DNA of 64,000 bases from Nonomuraea fuscirosea (GCF_003001935.1 NZ_PVNG01000027.1:124001-188000); one strand, 5' to 3'; positions 17,065-26,230 are shown, numbered from the stretch's first letter. Numbers and translations are program-made. The notes: a model not told the origin generated them from the letters alone.

Positions 17065-18077
17065 CTGCGTACGGGCGCCAGCGTGGCGCCCTCGGTGTAC
17101 TCGCACGGCAGCAGCCGCTGGACGGGTGAACCGCCCTCGACCAGCTCGGTCAGGTCCTCCACCGCCTGGCGTCCCATCTCCCTGCGCGGGATGCGGAAGC
17201 CGGTGAAGTCGACGTCGGTGGGCGCGGGCCGGGTCGGATCGCCCAGCGTGAGCACCGACAGGTCGCCGGGGACGGAGACGCCGCGCCGGCCCAGCACGTC
17301 GGTCAGGGCGACGCCGTCGGCATACTCCTCGGCCAGCACCGCCGTCACGCCCGCGGCCAGCACCCGCTCGGCCATCTCCGCGGGTTCGCCCGGGTCGAGC
17401 CGCAGCGGCTCGGGCACGGACTCGGCGTAGCCGCGGTAGCGGTCCACGTACGACTCGGGGCCGCGGCCGTGGCCGAGATAGGCGACGCGCTCGTGGCCCA
17501 TCGCCCGCGTCCGCGCGACCAGCTCGCCGACGGCGGCCGGATAGTCGGCACCGACGTACGGCACCGTGCCGCCCGCGTCGTCGCGGCGGCCCACCGACAC
17601 GAACGGGTAGTCCTCGGCCACCAGCCTGGCCAGGTCCTCGCGGTCCAGCTCGCGGCCCAGCAGCACGCACCCGTCGGCCAGCCGGAGCCGGTGGTCCTGG
17701 TGGTAGACGCGCTTGCGCCCGTCGACCGTGGGCGCGCTGGTGAACAGCAGCAGGTCGCAGCCGCGCTGCTCCGCGCACTCCTCGATGCCGATCAGGAACG
17801 GGTGGAAGAAGTCGCCGGTCGCGCTGGGGAAGACGGGCTCGTAGGTGAAGACGCCGAGGATGCGGTTGCGCCCTGCCGCCAGCCTGCGGGCCGCCGGGTC
17901 GGCGACGTAGCCGGTCTCCTGGATCACCCGCAGCACGCGGTCCCGGGTCTCGGCGGGGATGCGGGACTCGGCGTCGGCGCGGTTGTTGAGCACCAGGGAG
18001 ACGGTGGTCTGGCTGACACCGGCCAGCCGGGCGATGTCGCGCTGGGTCAGGCGTCGTGACGGGACTGGGGGAGGCAT
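17061..18077 (-). CDS. LacI family transcriptional regulator, first gene of the sugar operon
   Basis: 338 aa. HTH: RRLTQRDIARLAGVSQTTVS-LVLNNRADAESRIPAETR. The sensor domain includes LGVFTYEPVFPSATGDFFHP, VLLGRELDREDLARLVAEDY and VPGDLSVLTLGDPTRPAPTD-VDFTGFRIP. It leads the operon and overlaps the FAD oxidoreductase gene by 4 nt. Two GCTAAT-N4-ATTAGC palindromes lie upstream, so it very likely represses its own operon and is released by the imported sugar or a derivative. Confidence 0.93.
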   Translation of the reverse strand: MPPPVPSRRLTQRDIARLAGVSQTTVSLVLNNRADAESRIPAETRDRVLRVIQETGYVADPAARRLAAGRNRILGVFTYEPVFPSATGDFFHPFLIGIEECAEQRGCDLLLFTSAPTVDGRKRVYHQDHRLRLADGCVLLGRELDREDLARLVAEDYPFVSVGRRDDAGGTVPYVGADYPAAVGELVARTRAMGHERVAYLGHGRGPESYVDRYRGYAESVPEPLRLDPGEPAEMAERVLAAGVTAVLAEEYADGVALTDVLGRRGVSVPGDLSVLTLGDPTRPAPTDVDFTGFRIPRREMGRQAVEDLTELVEGGSPVQRLLPCEYTEGATLAPVRR

Positions 18078-18089
18078 GCGGTGATCCTA

Positions 18090-18105
18090 GCTAATGCGCA
18101 TTAGC
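18090..18105. promoter_or_regulatory. LacI-type operator 1, GCTAATGCGCATTAGC
   Basis: A perfect 16-bp palindrome 13 nt upstream of the LacI start at 18077, with the central CG typical of LacI-family sites. It shares the arms GCTAAT/ATTAGC with the site at 18165-18182. Confidence 0.8.
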
Positions 18106-18164
18106 GCGGGGCGATGCCTGGAATTGTTCGCTGCGCGGCCGCATGGTGTCAAGAGTTCCCGCAG

Positions 18165-18182
18165 CGCTAATCCGGATTAGCG
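18165..18182. promoter_or_regulatory. LacI-type operator 2, CGCTAATCCGGATTAGCG
   Basis: A perfect 18-bp palindrome with the same arms as operator 1 and another CG centre. Centre-to-centre distance is 76 bp, about seven helical turns, suited to looping by a tetramer or binding of two dimers. It overlaps the last codons and stop of the histidine kinase gene. Confidence 0.78.
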
Positions 18183-20231
18183 GATTATCACCGGTGGCGT
18201 GGAGGTGAGGGGGAGCGCGACCTCGACCCGGGTGCCCGCGCCCGGCTCGCCGGTCACCACGCAGATGCCGCCGAGCTCGGCGGCCCGCTCGCGCATCGAG
18301 CCGAGCCCCACGCCCGCCCGGTGCGACTCGGGCAGCCCCCGGCCGTCGTCGCCGATCAGCATCCGCAGCACCCCCTCCTCCCGGTGCACGGCGATCATGG
18401 CCCGCGACGCGCCCGCGTGCCTGCGGATGTTGGTCAGGGCCTCCTGGACGATGCGGTAGACCGCCACCTCCACGGCCGCCGGCAGGTCGGACAGGTCGCC
18501 GCCGATCTCCACCTCGGCCTCGACGCCTGAGGACGACCGGCCGGCCAGGTCCCGGATCGCGCCGGCCAGCCCCAGGTCGTCGAGCGCGGGCGGGCGCAGG
18601 CCGTACACGAGCTCGCGGATGTCGCTGGTGACGGCGCCCATGCCGGTGTGCAGCTCGCGCAGCAGCTCGTCGGCGGCCTCGGGGGAGCTCTTGAGGCTCA
18701 GGCGGGCCATGTTGATGGTCATGGCCATCGCCGACAGGGTCTGGCCGAGGCCGTCGTGCAGGTCGCGGCGCAGGCGGCGGCGCTCCTCCTCCCTGGCCGT
18801 CAGGATGCGTTCCCGCGAACGTTGCAGGTCGGCGGCCATCCGCACGGCGTGCGCCACGTCCGCCGCGTACGGGGTGAGCGTGGCCAGGACGCGCTCGTTG
18901 TGCGCGGCGGGGAAGCGGCGCGGCCCCGGCGGGCCGACGAGCAGGCGGCCGACGCGGGTCCCGTGCCAGACCAGCGGCACCTCGCGCGCGGCCGGCCCGA
19001 CGCGCCCGCTCTCGACGTAGCGGGGCTCGCCGTCGGCCACCTCCACCGCCACGCCCTCGACCGCGAGCCCGTCGCGCAGCACGCTGACCACCGAGGTCAG
19101 CGCCTCGGCCGGATCACCCCGGCGCACGGCCTGGGTCAGCCGCCCGGCCAGCACGCCCGGGTCGCCCACCGCGCCGTACAGCAGCAGGTCCACGACCCGT
19201 TGCAGGGCGCGGCGCAGCGGCTGGAAGAACGCGCCCGCGAACAGCGCGGCGGTGATCCCGGCCACCTGGTCGTAGCCGGAGACGACTAGCCCGGACAGCG
19301 CGCCCGCGCCGAAGTAGACGGCGCTGACCACGATCACCAGGCCGGCCGCGACAAGGGCCCGGCTGACGACGGTGTCGATCCCGTAGAGCCGGTACCGCAT
19401 GACCGAGAACGCCACCGCGAACGGGATCGCCGCCGCCCACACAATGGCCGGCCACATGAACACCGGCCAGATCGCGGCCAGGACCAGGAAGACGATGTAG
19501 CCGGCGAAGGCGAACAGCGGCCAGCCGATCTGCCGTCGGGTGGCCGGATCGGCCCGCCGCATCCGGGTCAGCAGCGACAGCGCCGACAGCGCCATCGCCG
19601 TGTAGATGCCGGCCCAGCCGACGACGTTCACGCTCTCCATGTACGGCGCCAGCGCGGGAATCCCCAGCGGGCTGGGGATGACCTCCGGGTACGGGTACCC
19701 CTCGCGGGGCGGCGTCATCCGGAACAGGTTGTGCACGGTCGCGGCCGTGATCGACAGGCAGCCCAGCCACAGCGCGGGCCGCCAGCGCGGGGAGGGCAGC
19801 CGGCCGTCCGGCGAGTACAGCGGCAGTACCATCGTCAGCGCCAGCCCGCACACCGCCCAGCCGAGCTGCGTCGGCACCCGCAACCAGCCGGCCAGGGCGA
19901 GCTCGCCGCCGGCGGCGGCGCGGAACATGAGCGCGCTGGACACGTCGCTGATCCCGGCGGCCAGCCCGCCCGCGCACATGAGCCAGGCCATGTTCAGGCG
20001 GGGCCGGTGGTAGATGAGGAACGCGCCGACCGCCGGGAAGGTGAAGACGACGGCGGACTGCGGGCTGACCGTTTTTGTGGGAGCCCACTCGGCGGGCAGA
20101 CCGAGCCAGACCAGGATCGTGGCCAGCCCCAGCACCGGGGAGGCCACGGCCATGATGGCCGCCACCACGGCCGCACCACTCATCCGCCGTGCGCGCCCGG
20201 GGTCGTCTGTCGTGTCGGCGAGTTCGGCCAT
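18177..20231 (-). CDS. Membrane sensor histidine kinase, NarL/DesK type (HisKA_3)
   Basis: 684 aa. The N-terminal half has about eight to ten hydrophobic segments (VVAAIMAVASPVLGLATILV, AVYFGAGALSGLVVSGYDQV and others). A GAF-like stretch follows at about 370-470. The phosphoacceptor helix reads EERRRLRRDLHDGLGQTLSA (His near 492), then HATPase_c with ALTNIRRHAGASRA, DDGRGL and GLGSMRERA. These kinases phosphorylate a LuxR-type response regulator. None lies beside it, so it is an orphan here. A later start at MSGAAVV (codon 18) is possible. Confidence 0.9.
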   Translation of the reverse strand: MAELADTTDDPGRARRMSGAAVVAAIMAVASPVLGLATILVWLGLPAEWAPTKTVSPQSAVVFTFPAVGAFLIYHRPRLNMAWLMCAGGLAAGISDVSSALMFRAAAGGELALAGWLRVPTQLGWAVCGLALTMVLPLYSPDGRLPSPRWRPALWLGCLSITAATVHNLFRMTPPREGYPYPEVIPSPLGIPALAPYMESVNVVGWAGIYTAMALSALSLLTRMRRADPATRRQIGWPLFAFAGYIVFLVLAAIWPVFMWPAIVWAAAIPFAVAFSVMRYRLYGIDTVVSRALVAAGLVIVVSAVYFGAGALSGLVVSGYDQVAGITAALFAGAFFQPLRRALQRVVDLLLYGAVGDPGVLAGRLTQAVRRGDPAEALTSVVSVLRDGLAVEGVAVEVADGEPRYVESGRVGPAAREVPLVWHGTRVGRLLVGPPGPRRFPAAHNERVLATLTPYAADVAHAVRMAADLQRSRERILTAREEERRRLRRDLHDGLGQTLSAMAMTINMARLSLKSSPEAADELLRELHTGMGAVTSDIRELVYGLRPPALDDLGLAGAIRDLAGRSSSGVEAEVEIGGDLSDLPAAVEVAVYRIVQEALTNIRRHAGASRAMIAVHREEGVLRMLIGDDGRGLPESHRAGVGLGSMRERAAELGGICVVTGEPGAGTRVEVALPLTSTPPVIIR

Positions 20232-20276
20232 CGTGCTGCCCTCCGCCTTCCCCGCCCGAGCCCGGCGTACCCGTCC

Positions 20277-20309
20277 GTCCTGGCCCCGCGAAACGGGCGG
20301 GGCCAGGAC
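20277..20309 (-). terminator. Strong hairpin ending the GH127 operon
   Basis: GTCCTGGCCCCGC (20277-20289) pairs perfectly over 13 bp with 20297-20309 around a 7-nt loop, GAAACGG. It lies 19 nt beyond the GH127 stop at 20328. There is no T-run, as usual for high-GC terminators. It separates the sugar operon from the kinase gene. Confidence 0.8.
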
Positions 20310-20327
20310 AGAATAGGCGCTACCCGA

Positions 20328-22175
20328 CTACCTTGTCGGCAGCCAGACGCGCATGGTCGCCGGCCCCCGGTTCCCCCACCGGTGGTAGGGAATCAGCCGC
20401 AACCGCACGTCACCGCCGTCCCCCGGAGCATCCGCCGCCCCGTACGGCCACCCGTCCTTGGAGCCGGAGCCGCCGAGCGAGGCGGCCACCTCCAACTCGA
20501 CCACCCCCTCGGCCCCGTCACCCGCCGGCCGCTCCACCGGCGGCTCGGCGCGGACCGTCAGATCGCCCAGCGGCGGCTCGTCGGCCACCGACTCCGCGCA
20601 GTAGACCAGCGGTCCCCGCTCGACCGCCGCGCTGCCCCGCAGCGCGTCGATCCGCCGATCGGGGAACGTCCACCGCGGCCGCATCGGCAGTTCAAGCCGG
20701 AGCTCGTCGCCGGCCCGCCACGGCCCGTCGGCGTGCACGTACCCGGGACTCACCGGCCGCACGACCGGCCCCTCGGGCAGCGGCGCGTCCTGGGCGGAGA
20801 CGGGCACGCGGGCCAGCGTCGCGTCCGCCGCCCAGGCGGGGACGCGCAGGCCGATGCGGCCCGCGCCGTCCTCCAGCACCCGCACCCGCACCGAGCCGGT
20901 CCACGGGTAGCCGGTCTCCACCCGCACCGCCAGCCGCCCGTGCCGGATCTCCGACGGCGTGAAGTGGTGCAGCACGATCCCGTCGCCGGTCCCGGCGGCC
21001 AGGTAGGCGGGCAGGGACGCCAGCGTGCGGGCGATGTTGTTCGGGCAGCAGGACACGTCGAACCAGGGCGAACGCAGCCCGCCCTCCGCCGCGTGGTTGA
21101 CGCCGTCGTGCGGCACCGCCGGCACCCGTACCTGCAGCGGGTTGGCGTAGAAGAACGAGCGGCCGTCCAGCGCCACGCCGGTCGCGAGCATGTTGTAGAG
21201 CGTGCGCTCGGTCAGGTCGGCGTAGCGGACGTCGCCGGTGGCCAGCAGCAGCCGGTGCGCCAGCATGACGGAGGCGATGCTGGCGCAGGTCTCGTTGTAG
21301 GCCCGGTCCGGCGGCAGCTCGTAGTCCTCGCCGTACGACTCGTCGGCATGCCTCGAGCCCATGCCGCCGGTCAGGTGGGTCCGCCGCGCGACCGTCCGCT
21401 CCCACTGGGACTCGACCGCCTTCAGCAGCTCCTGGTCCCCCGTCTCGATCGCCACGTCCACCACGCCGGAGGCCAGGTAGAGCGCGCGTACGACGTGCCC
21501 GCGGAACACCTGAGCCTGCCTGACCGGCACGTCGTCCTGGTAGTAGCCGCGGCCGAAGGGGATGTCGGCCAGGGCGGGCAGCCCGCGACGGTCGACGAAG
21601 CGGCGGGCCATCTCCAGGTAGCGTTCGGTGCCGGTGGTCCGGTAGAGCTCGACCAGCGCCATCTCGATCACGGGGTGGCCGCAGGTCTCGGTGCCGTTCA
21701 TGAAGCGGCGGCACACGTGGTCGGCGGCCTTGACGACCACCTCCGTCAGCAGATCCTCGCCGTGCGTGCGCAGCCGGGCCACGCCCGCCTGGATGAGGTG
21801 GCCGTAGCAGTAGAGCTCGTGACCCCACTCGAAGTCGGTGTAGCGGCTGCCGGACCAGCGCGTGTTGAGGTAACCGTCGCCCTCCTGGGCCTGCGCCACC
21901 GTCTCGGCCAGTGCGGGCAGCCCGGGATGGCCGGCCCAGGCCATGGCTTCGAGCAGCTTGTATATCTCGGAGTCGCTGAACTCCCGCCCCCTGCGGGGCC
22001 GCTCGCCCCTGAAGTTGCCGATCCAGCCTTCTCGTTCCTCCCATTCCCGGCAGTGGTCGATCGTGACCTCGCGGTTGAGCGCGGCCCGGTCGCCCCAGAA
22101 GCCGGGCGAGAGGCGTACCGCGTCGAGGCCGATGGGGGACAGGACGCCCGATGAGGGCAGGACGGGATTAGCCAC
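20328..22175 (-). CDS. GH127 beta-L-arabinofuranosidase (DUF1680)
   Basis: 615 aa from a GTG that overlaps the end of the MalG gene by 8 nt. The (alpha/alpha)6 barrel begins VRLSPGFWGDRAALNREVTI; GYLNTRW and CYGHLIQAGVA follow. The zinc/nucleophile site of GH127 is complete: Glu and Cys in AYNETCAS (about 295-297) and the paired cysteines in SCCPNNIAR (about 373-374). Known family members release terminal L-arabinofuranose, for example from Araf-beta-1,2-Araf units of plant glycoproteins. No signal peptide, so it acts on imported sugars, matching its place in an importer operon. Confidence 0.9.
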   Translation of the reverse strand: MANPVLPSSGVLSPIGLDAVRLSPGFWGDRAALNREVTIDHCREWEEREGWIGNFRGERPRRGREFSDSEIYKLLEAMAWAGHPGLPALAETVAQAQEGDGYLNTRWSGSRYTDFEWGHELYCYGHLIQAGVARLRTHGEDLLTEVVVKAADHVCRRFMNGTETCGHPVIEMALVELYRTTGTERYLEMARRFVDRRGLPALADIPFGRGYYQDDVPVRQAQVFRGHVVRALYLASGVVDVAIETGDQELLKAVESQWERTVARRTHLTGGMGSRHADESYGEDYELPPDRAYNETCASIASVMLAHRLLLATGDVRYADLTERTLYNMLATGVALDGRSFFYANPLQVRVPAVPHDGVNHAAEGGLRSPWFDVSCCPNNIARTLASLPAYLAAGTGDGIVLHHFTPSEIRHGRLAVRVETGYPWTGSVRVRVLEDGAGRIGLRVPAWAADATLARVPVSAQDAPLPEGPVVRPVSPGYVHADGPWRAGDELRLELPMRPRWTFPDRRIDALRGSAAVERGPLVYCAESVADEPPLGDLTVRAEPPVERPAGDGAEGVVELEVAASLGGSGSKDGWPYGAADAPGDGGDVRLRLIPYHRWGNRGPATMRVWLPTR

Positions 22176-22932
22176 GCAGAGCTCCTGACATGAATCCGCG
22201 CACGTAGTGGCGCTGCAGCACGATGAAGAGGATGAGGCAGGGGAGGGCCATGACCATGACGCCGGCCTGGAGCATGCCGTAGTCGACGGCGCCGAACGTG
22301 TGCTGCGTCATGCTGACCACGGCCACCGGCAGCGTGAACGACGAGCCGTCGTTGAGCAGGATGAGCGGGGCGAAGAAGTCGTTCCACGAGGCGAGGAAGG
22401 CGAACAGCCCCACCGTGATCAGCGCCGGCCGCACGGCGGCCAGCAGCACCCTGGAGAAGGCGCGGAACGTGCCGCACCCGTCCACCAGCGCGGCCTCCTC
22501 CAGCTCGCGCGGCAGCGCCTCGAACGCGTTGCGCATCATGAACAGCGCGAACGGGAGCTGGAACATCACGAACACCAGCGACAGCCCGACCAGGGAGTTC
22601 TGCAGGCCGAGGTAGCCGAGCAGGACGTAGAGCGGGATCAGGATCGTCGCGTACGGCACCATGAGGATCGCCAGCGTGGCCAGGAACAGCAGGTTCTTGC
22701 CCGGGAAGTCGAACCGGGCGAACCCGTAGCCGCCGAGCGCCGAGACGACGAGCGTGCCGCCCACCGTCATGACGGACACCAGCACGCTGTTGGTCGCGTA
22801 CGTGTCCAGACCCTCGCCGAACCCGGCCATCTCCAGGTAGTTGGACGGCTCCTCCAGCGACGCGTAGCCGCTCCACGCCAGCGGGAACAGGAACAGCACC
22901 GCCAGCGCGGACAGCGTGAGGTAGCGGCTCAC
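22168..22932 (-). CDS. Carbohydrate ABC importer permease, MalG type
   Basis: 254 aa from a GTG that overlaps the MalF stop by 4 nt (GTGA). Six membrane segments; EAA loop LEEAALVDGCGTFRAFSRVL near 155-175. Standard CUT1 features include GGYGFARFDFPGKNLLF and the SWNDFFAPLILLND segment. It ends 8 nt inside the GH127 gene. With the MalF protein and the lipoprotein upstream it forms an importer lacking its own ATPase. Confidence 0.92.
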   Translation of the reverse strand: MSRYLTLSALAVLFLFPLAWSGYASLEEPSNYLEMAGFGEGLDTYATNSVLVSVMTVGGTLVVSALGGYGFARFDFPGKNLLFLATLAILMVPYATILIPLYVLLGYLGLQNSLVGLSLVFVMFQLPFALFMMRNAFEALPRELEEAALVDGCGTFRAFSRVLLAAVRPALITVGLFAFLASWNDFFAPLILLNDGSSFTLPVAVVSMTQHTFGAVDYGMLQAGVMVMALPCLILFIVLQRHYVRGFMSGALRG

Positions 22933-23840
22933 CGCAGCCTCCTCATCATCAGCGTGTTGAGCCCGACCAGGGCCGCGAGCAGCACGACCGACAGGGCCGC
23001 CGCGCCGCCGAGGTCGAAGCGGAAGAAGGCGTCGCGGTAGACGACCATGACCATGGAGACCGTGCTGTTGTCCGGGCCGCCGTTGGTGAAGACGAAGAAC
23101 TGGTCGAAGGCCAGCAGCGAGCCGGTGACGCTGAGGATCAGCATCAGCGCCAGCGTCGGGCGCAGCAGCGGCAGCGTGATCTTGGTGAAGATCTGCCACC
23201 GGTTGGCCCCGTCGCTCCTCGCGGCCTCGTACACCTCGGTCGGGATCGCCTGCAGGCCGGTCAGCAGGATGAGCATGTTGAACCCGGCGAAGCGCCACAG
23301 CACCAGCGTGATCGTGGAGAACAGCGCCATGTTCGGGGTGCCGATCCACTTCACCGGCTCACCGGTGATGCCGAGCGCCTGGAGCATGGGGTCGATGGGG
23401 CCGAAGTCGTTGTTCAGCATCCCGTAGAACAGCAGGCCCGCCGCCGCGAAGCCGACCGCGCCGGGCAGGAAGAACGCGGTCCTGAAGAAGGCGATGCCGG
23501 GCCTGCGCTCCTGCACCAGCAGCGCCAGCCCGAGCGCCACGCCCGACAGCAGGACCGTGGTGATCACCGTGTACTTGAGCGTGAACACGACCGCGTCCAC
23601 GAACAGTGGATTGTCGGCGATCTTGAGGTAGTTGTCCGGGGCGTTGAAGGTGGCCGGGCCGAGCAGCGGCCAGCGGTTGAGCGACATCCAGACGACCAGC
23701 ACGAGGGGTGCGAGGAACAGCACGCCCACGATGACCGCCGTCGGGGCCGCGTACAGCCAGCCCTGCACCTTCCTGCCGCGCCACCGGGCGGGCGGCGCCG
23801 CGTGTGCCGCCCGCCCGGATCTCGTGACCGTCAGCGTCAT
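22929..23840 (-). CDS. Carbohydrate ABC importer permease, MalF type
   Basis: 303 aa. The basic N-terminus (RSGRAAHAAPPARWRGRKVQ) is followed by six membrane segments; the EAA loop is YEAARSDGANRWQIFTKITL near 205-225, then FVFTNGGPDNSTVSMVMVVY, a usual CUT1 periplasmic segment. Its ATG overlaps the stop of the binding-protein gene by 4 nt and its own stop overlaps the MalG GTG, so all three importer genes are coupled. Confidence 0.92.
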   Translation of the reverse strand: MTLTVTRSGRAAHAAPPARWRGRKVQGWLYAAPTAVIVGVLFLAPLVLVVWMSLNRWPLLGPATFNAPDNYLKIADNPLFVDAVVFTLKYTVITTVLLSGVALGLALLVQERRPGIAFFRTAFFLPGAVGFAAAGLLFYGMLNNDFGPIDPMLQALGITGEPVKWIGTPNMALFSTITLVLWRFAGFNMLILLTGLQAIPTEVYEAARSDGANRWQIFTKITLPLLRPTLALMLILSVTGSLLAFDQFFVFTNGGPDNSTVSMVMVVYRDAFFRFDLGGAAALSVVLLAALVGLNTLMMRRLR

Positions 23841-25105
23841 TGCTGCAGCGACTTCGTGATCTCGGCGTTCAGCTGCGCGACCTTCGCCGCGTCGCCGAAC
23901 ACCGCCTCACGGGCCAGGCGCAGCCACGGGCCCTGCGGGTCGTTGTAGGTCTGGCCGAAGCGCAGCGCGTACGGCGTCTGGCCCTTGGCCACCAGCGAGT
24001 TGATCAGCACCACCCGCGGGTCCTCGGCGGAGTACTTGTTGCCGGCCAGGTCGGTGCGCGCGAGCACGTCCTTGTTCTTGGCCATGACCTCGATCTGGGC
24101 GTCGTCGGAGACTGTCCAGGACAGGAACTCCCAGGCGGCGTCGGCGTGCTCGCTGGTGGCGGAGATGCCCACCGAGTCGCCGCCGACGAACGTGGACTCG
24201 CCGCCGTCGGGGCCCGCGATCGGGGTGACGCCGATCTTCATCTCCTTGGGCATCAGGCCGAGCGTGGTCGAGGGCATCGGCATGACGCCGATCTCGCCCT
24301 TGGGGAAGAAGCCGGTCCAGGTCGGGCCCTGCTCCTCCTTGGCGGTCGGTCCGGTGGCCTTCTTCTCGTACAGCTCGCGCCAGATCCGGAACACCTCGGT
24401 CATGACCGGCTGGTCGTTGAGCGAGGCCGTGCCGTCGTCGTTCATCACCTGCGCGCCCGCGGCCCAGACCGACGGCCAGAAGGTGAAGACGTAGCAGCCG
24501 CCGCAGTTGCCGCCGAAGAAGGTGCCGTGGACCTTGCCGTCCTCGCCCAGCTTGTCGTGGATGGTGGTGGCGTGCCGGGCGAACTCCTTCAGCGTCTTCG
24601 GCCCCTGCTCGGGGTCGAGGCCGGCCTTCTCGTACAGGTCCTTGTTCCAGAACCAGACGGACAGGTCCAGGGTGTGCGGGAGCGTGTACTGCTTGCCGTC
24701 CAGCGTGCCGAGCTTCATGTGCGAGGGGGCGAGCTTGTCCTTGTACGGCAGCGCCGCGATCCGGTCGGTGACGTCCATGAACAGGCCCTGGGAGGTGTAG
24801 TTCGGGACGAAGATGACGTCGGCCGCGAAGACGTCCGGCAACTGCTTGGCCCCGGCCGCCGCCGCGATGCGCGGCTGGTAGTTGTCGGTCGGGATGACCG
24901 TGAGCTTGACCTGGTTCTTGTGGCTGCTGTTGTAGGCCTGGACCAGGCGCTCGGTCTGCGTCTGGGTGGCCGCGCGGGTCCACATGGTGATCGTCACGGG
25001 ACCGTCCGCGGGCGTGGCGCCGCCTCCGCCGCCTCCGCCGCCGCAAGCTGCGGCTGTGAGCGCTAACACACCTAGGAGGGAGATCCCGGCCAGCCTTCGT
25101 CTCAT
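23837..25105 (-). CDS. Sugar-binding lipoprotein (extracellular solute-binding protein family 1)
   Basis: 422 aa. Signal peptide MRRRLAGISLLGVLALTAAA then Cys in LTAAACGG, followed by a run of eight glycines as a flexible tether. Binding-protein features: VTITMWTRAATQTQTERLVQ, LPDVFAADVIFVPNYTSQGL, DLSVWFWNKDLYEKAG, and FVGGDSVGISATSEHADAAW. Two close Cys (GGNCGGCYVF, about 212-215) may form a disulfide. First gene of the importer/GH127 operon, so the ligand is probably an L-arabinose-containing oligosaccharide; that is inference from context. Confidence 0.9.
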   Translation of the reverse strand: MRRRLAGISLLGVLALTAAACGGGGGGGGATPADGPVTITMWTRAATQTQTERLVQAYNSSHKNQVKLTVIPTDNYQPRIAAAAGAKQLPDVFAADVIFVPNYTSQGLFMDVTDRIAALPYKDKLAPSHMKLGTLDGKQYTLPHTLDLSVWFWNKDLYEKAGLDPEQGPKTLKEFARHATTIHDKLGEDGKVHGTFFGGNCGGCYVFTFWPSVWAAGAQVMNDDGTASLNDQPVMTEVFRIWRELYEKKATGPTAKEEQGPTWTGFFPKGEIGVMPMPSTTLGLMPKEMKIGVTPIAGPDGGESTFVGGDSVGISATSEHADAAWEFLSWTVSDDAQIEVMAKNKDVLARTDLAGNKYSAEDPRVVLINSLVAKGQTPYALRFGQTYNDPQGPWLRLAREAVFGDAAKVAQLNAEITKSLQQ

Positions 25106-25126
25106 GATGTGCTCCTGGACTTAAAG

Positions 25127-25138
25127 GTTTTCGGAAAC
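25127..25138. promoter_or_regulatory. Candidate LacI operator GTTTTCGGAAAC
   Basis: A 12-bp near-palindrome with GTTT/AAAC arms and a central CG, 22 nt upstream of the binding-protein start at 25105. It lies in the spacer shared with the divergent LacI gene. Confidence 0.5.
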
Positions 25139-25198
25139 GTAGAAGAAACAAGAGGCCCTGTCAATGGGTGCTAAGGTGCTCAGTGGTTCACCATTCAC

Positions 25199-25212
25199 CG
25201 AAAAGGGTTTCG
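25199..25212. promoter_or_regulatory. Candidate LacI operator CGAAAAGGGTTTCG
   Basis: A 14-bp inverted repeat with CGAAA/TTTCG arms, ending 4 nt before the LacI ATG at 25217. The arms are the reverse arrangement of the site at 25127-25138, so one of the two may be fortuitous. Its place just before the start fits autorepression. Confidence 0.45.
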
Positions 25213-25216
25213 ACAT

Positions 25217-26230
25217 ATGGCGGTTAAGCGGGCGACCATCAACGATGTGGCCTCGCTGGCGGGGGTGTCGATCGCCACGGCCTCCAAGGCGCTCAACGGG
25301 CGCCAGGACGTGCGCGCGGCCACGCGCGAGCGGGTGCTCGCCGCCGCGGCCGAGCTCTCCTTCCAGCCGAACGCCCTGGCCAGAGGGCTGCTGTCCGGGC
25401 AGACGCGGACCGTGGGGCTGCTCACCTCCGACAGCGTCGGCCGGTTCGGCATCCCCGTGCTGCTCGGCGCCGAGGACGCGTTCGGGGCGGGGGAGATGGC
25501 CGTGCTGCTCTGCGACGCGCGCGGCGACGCGATCAGGGAGCAGCACCACATCAGGGCGCTGCTGTCGCGGCGGGTCGACGGGCTGATCGTGGTGGGCGAG
25601 AGCACCGACCCGCGGCCGTCGATCAGCAAGGACCTGCCGGTGCCCGTCGTCTACGCGTACGGGCCGTCGGAGGACCCGGCCGACGTGTCGTTCGTGCCCG
25701 ACGACGTCGGGGCGGCGGCGACGGCCGTCAATCACCTGCTGGCACTCGGCCGGCGGCGGATCGCCCACGTCACCGGGCCCGGCGACTACAAGGCGGCCCG
25801 CGACCGCGAGGAGGGCTTCCGCCAGGCGCTGGCCGAGGCCGGCGTCGCCCAGGCGGGGCGGACGCTGTCCGGGGTGTGGTCGCAGCGGTGGGGGCGGCAC
25901 GCGGCGGAGATGCTGCTCATGGCCGAGCCGGAGATCGACGCGGTGTTCTGCGGCAGCGACCAGATCGCGGCCGGATTCGTCGAGGCGGTGCGTGAGCGGG
26001 GCCGGCGGGTGCCCGACGACGTCGCCGTGGTGGGTTACGACAACTGGGAGGTGCTGTCCACCGAGACGCGGCCCGCGCTGACGACCGTGGACATGAACCT
26101 GGAGGTGCTGGGGCGGACGGCGGCGCAGCACCTGTTCGCGGCCATCGACGGCAAGGCCACTCCGGGCGTGCACACCCTGCCGTGCCGGCTCGTCATCCGC
26201 GACTCCACCTCACCTCCCGGGGTGTCCTGA
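25217..26230 (+). CDS. LacI family transcriptional regulator
   Basis: 337 aa. HTH: KRATINDVASLAGVSIATAS-KALNGRQDVRAATRERVLAA; hinge helix NALARGLLSGQTRTVGLL. The sensor domain includes DAVFCGSDQIAAGFVEAVRE, VPDDVAVVGYDNWEVLSTET and a final LPCRLVIRDSTS, the usual LacI C-terminus. Divergent from the importer/GH127 operon with an 111-nt spacer, so it is the obvious repressor of that operon. It converges with the mannanase gene, leaving 47 nt between stops. Confidence 0.93.
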   Translation: MAVKRATINDVASLAGVSIATASKALNGRQDVRAATRERVLAAAAELSFQPNALARGLLSGQTRTVGLLTSDSVGRFGIPVLLGAEDAFGAGEMAVLLCDARGDAIREQHHIRALLSRRVDGLIVVGESTDPRPSISKDLPVPVVYAYGPSEDPADVSFVPDDVGAAATAVNHLLALGRRRIAHVTGPGDYKAARDREEGFRQALAEAGVAQAGRTLSGVWSQRWGRHAAEMLLMAEPEIDAVFCGSDQIAAGFVEAVRERGRRVPDDVAVVGYDNWEVLSTETRPALTTVDMNLEVLGRTAAQHLFAAIDGKATPGVHTLPCRLVIRDSTSPPGVS

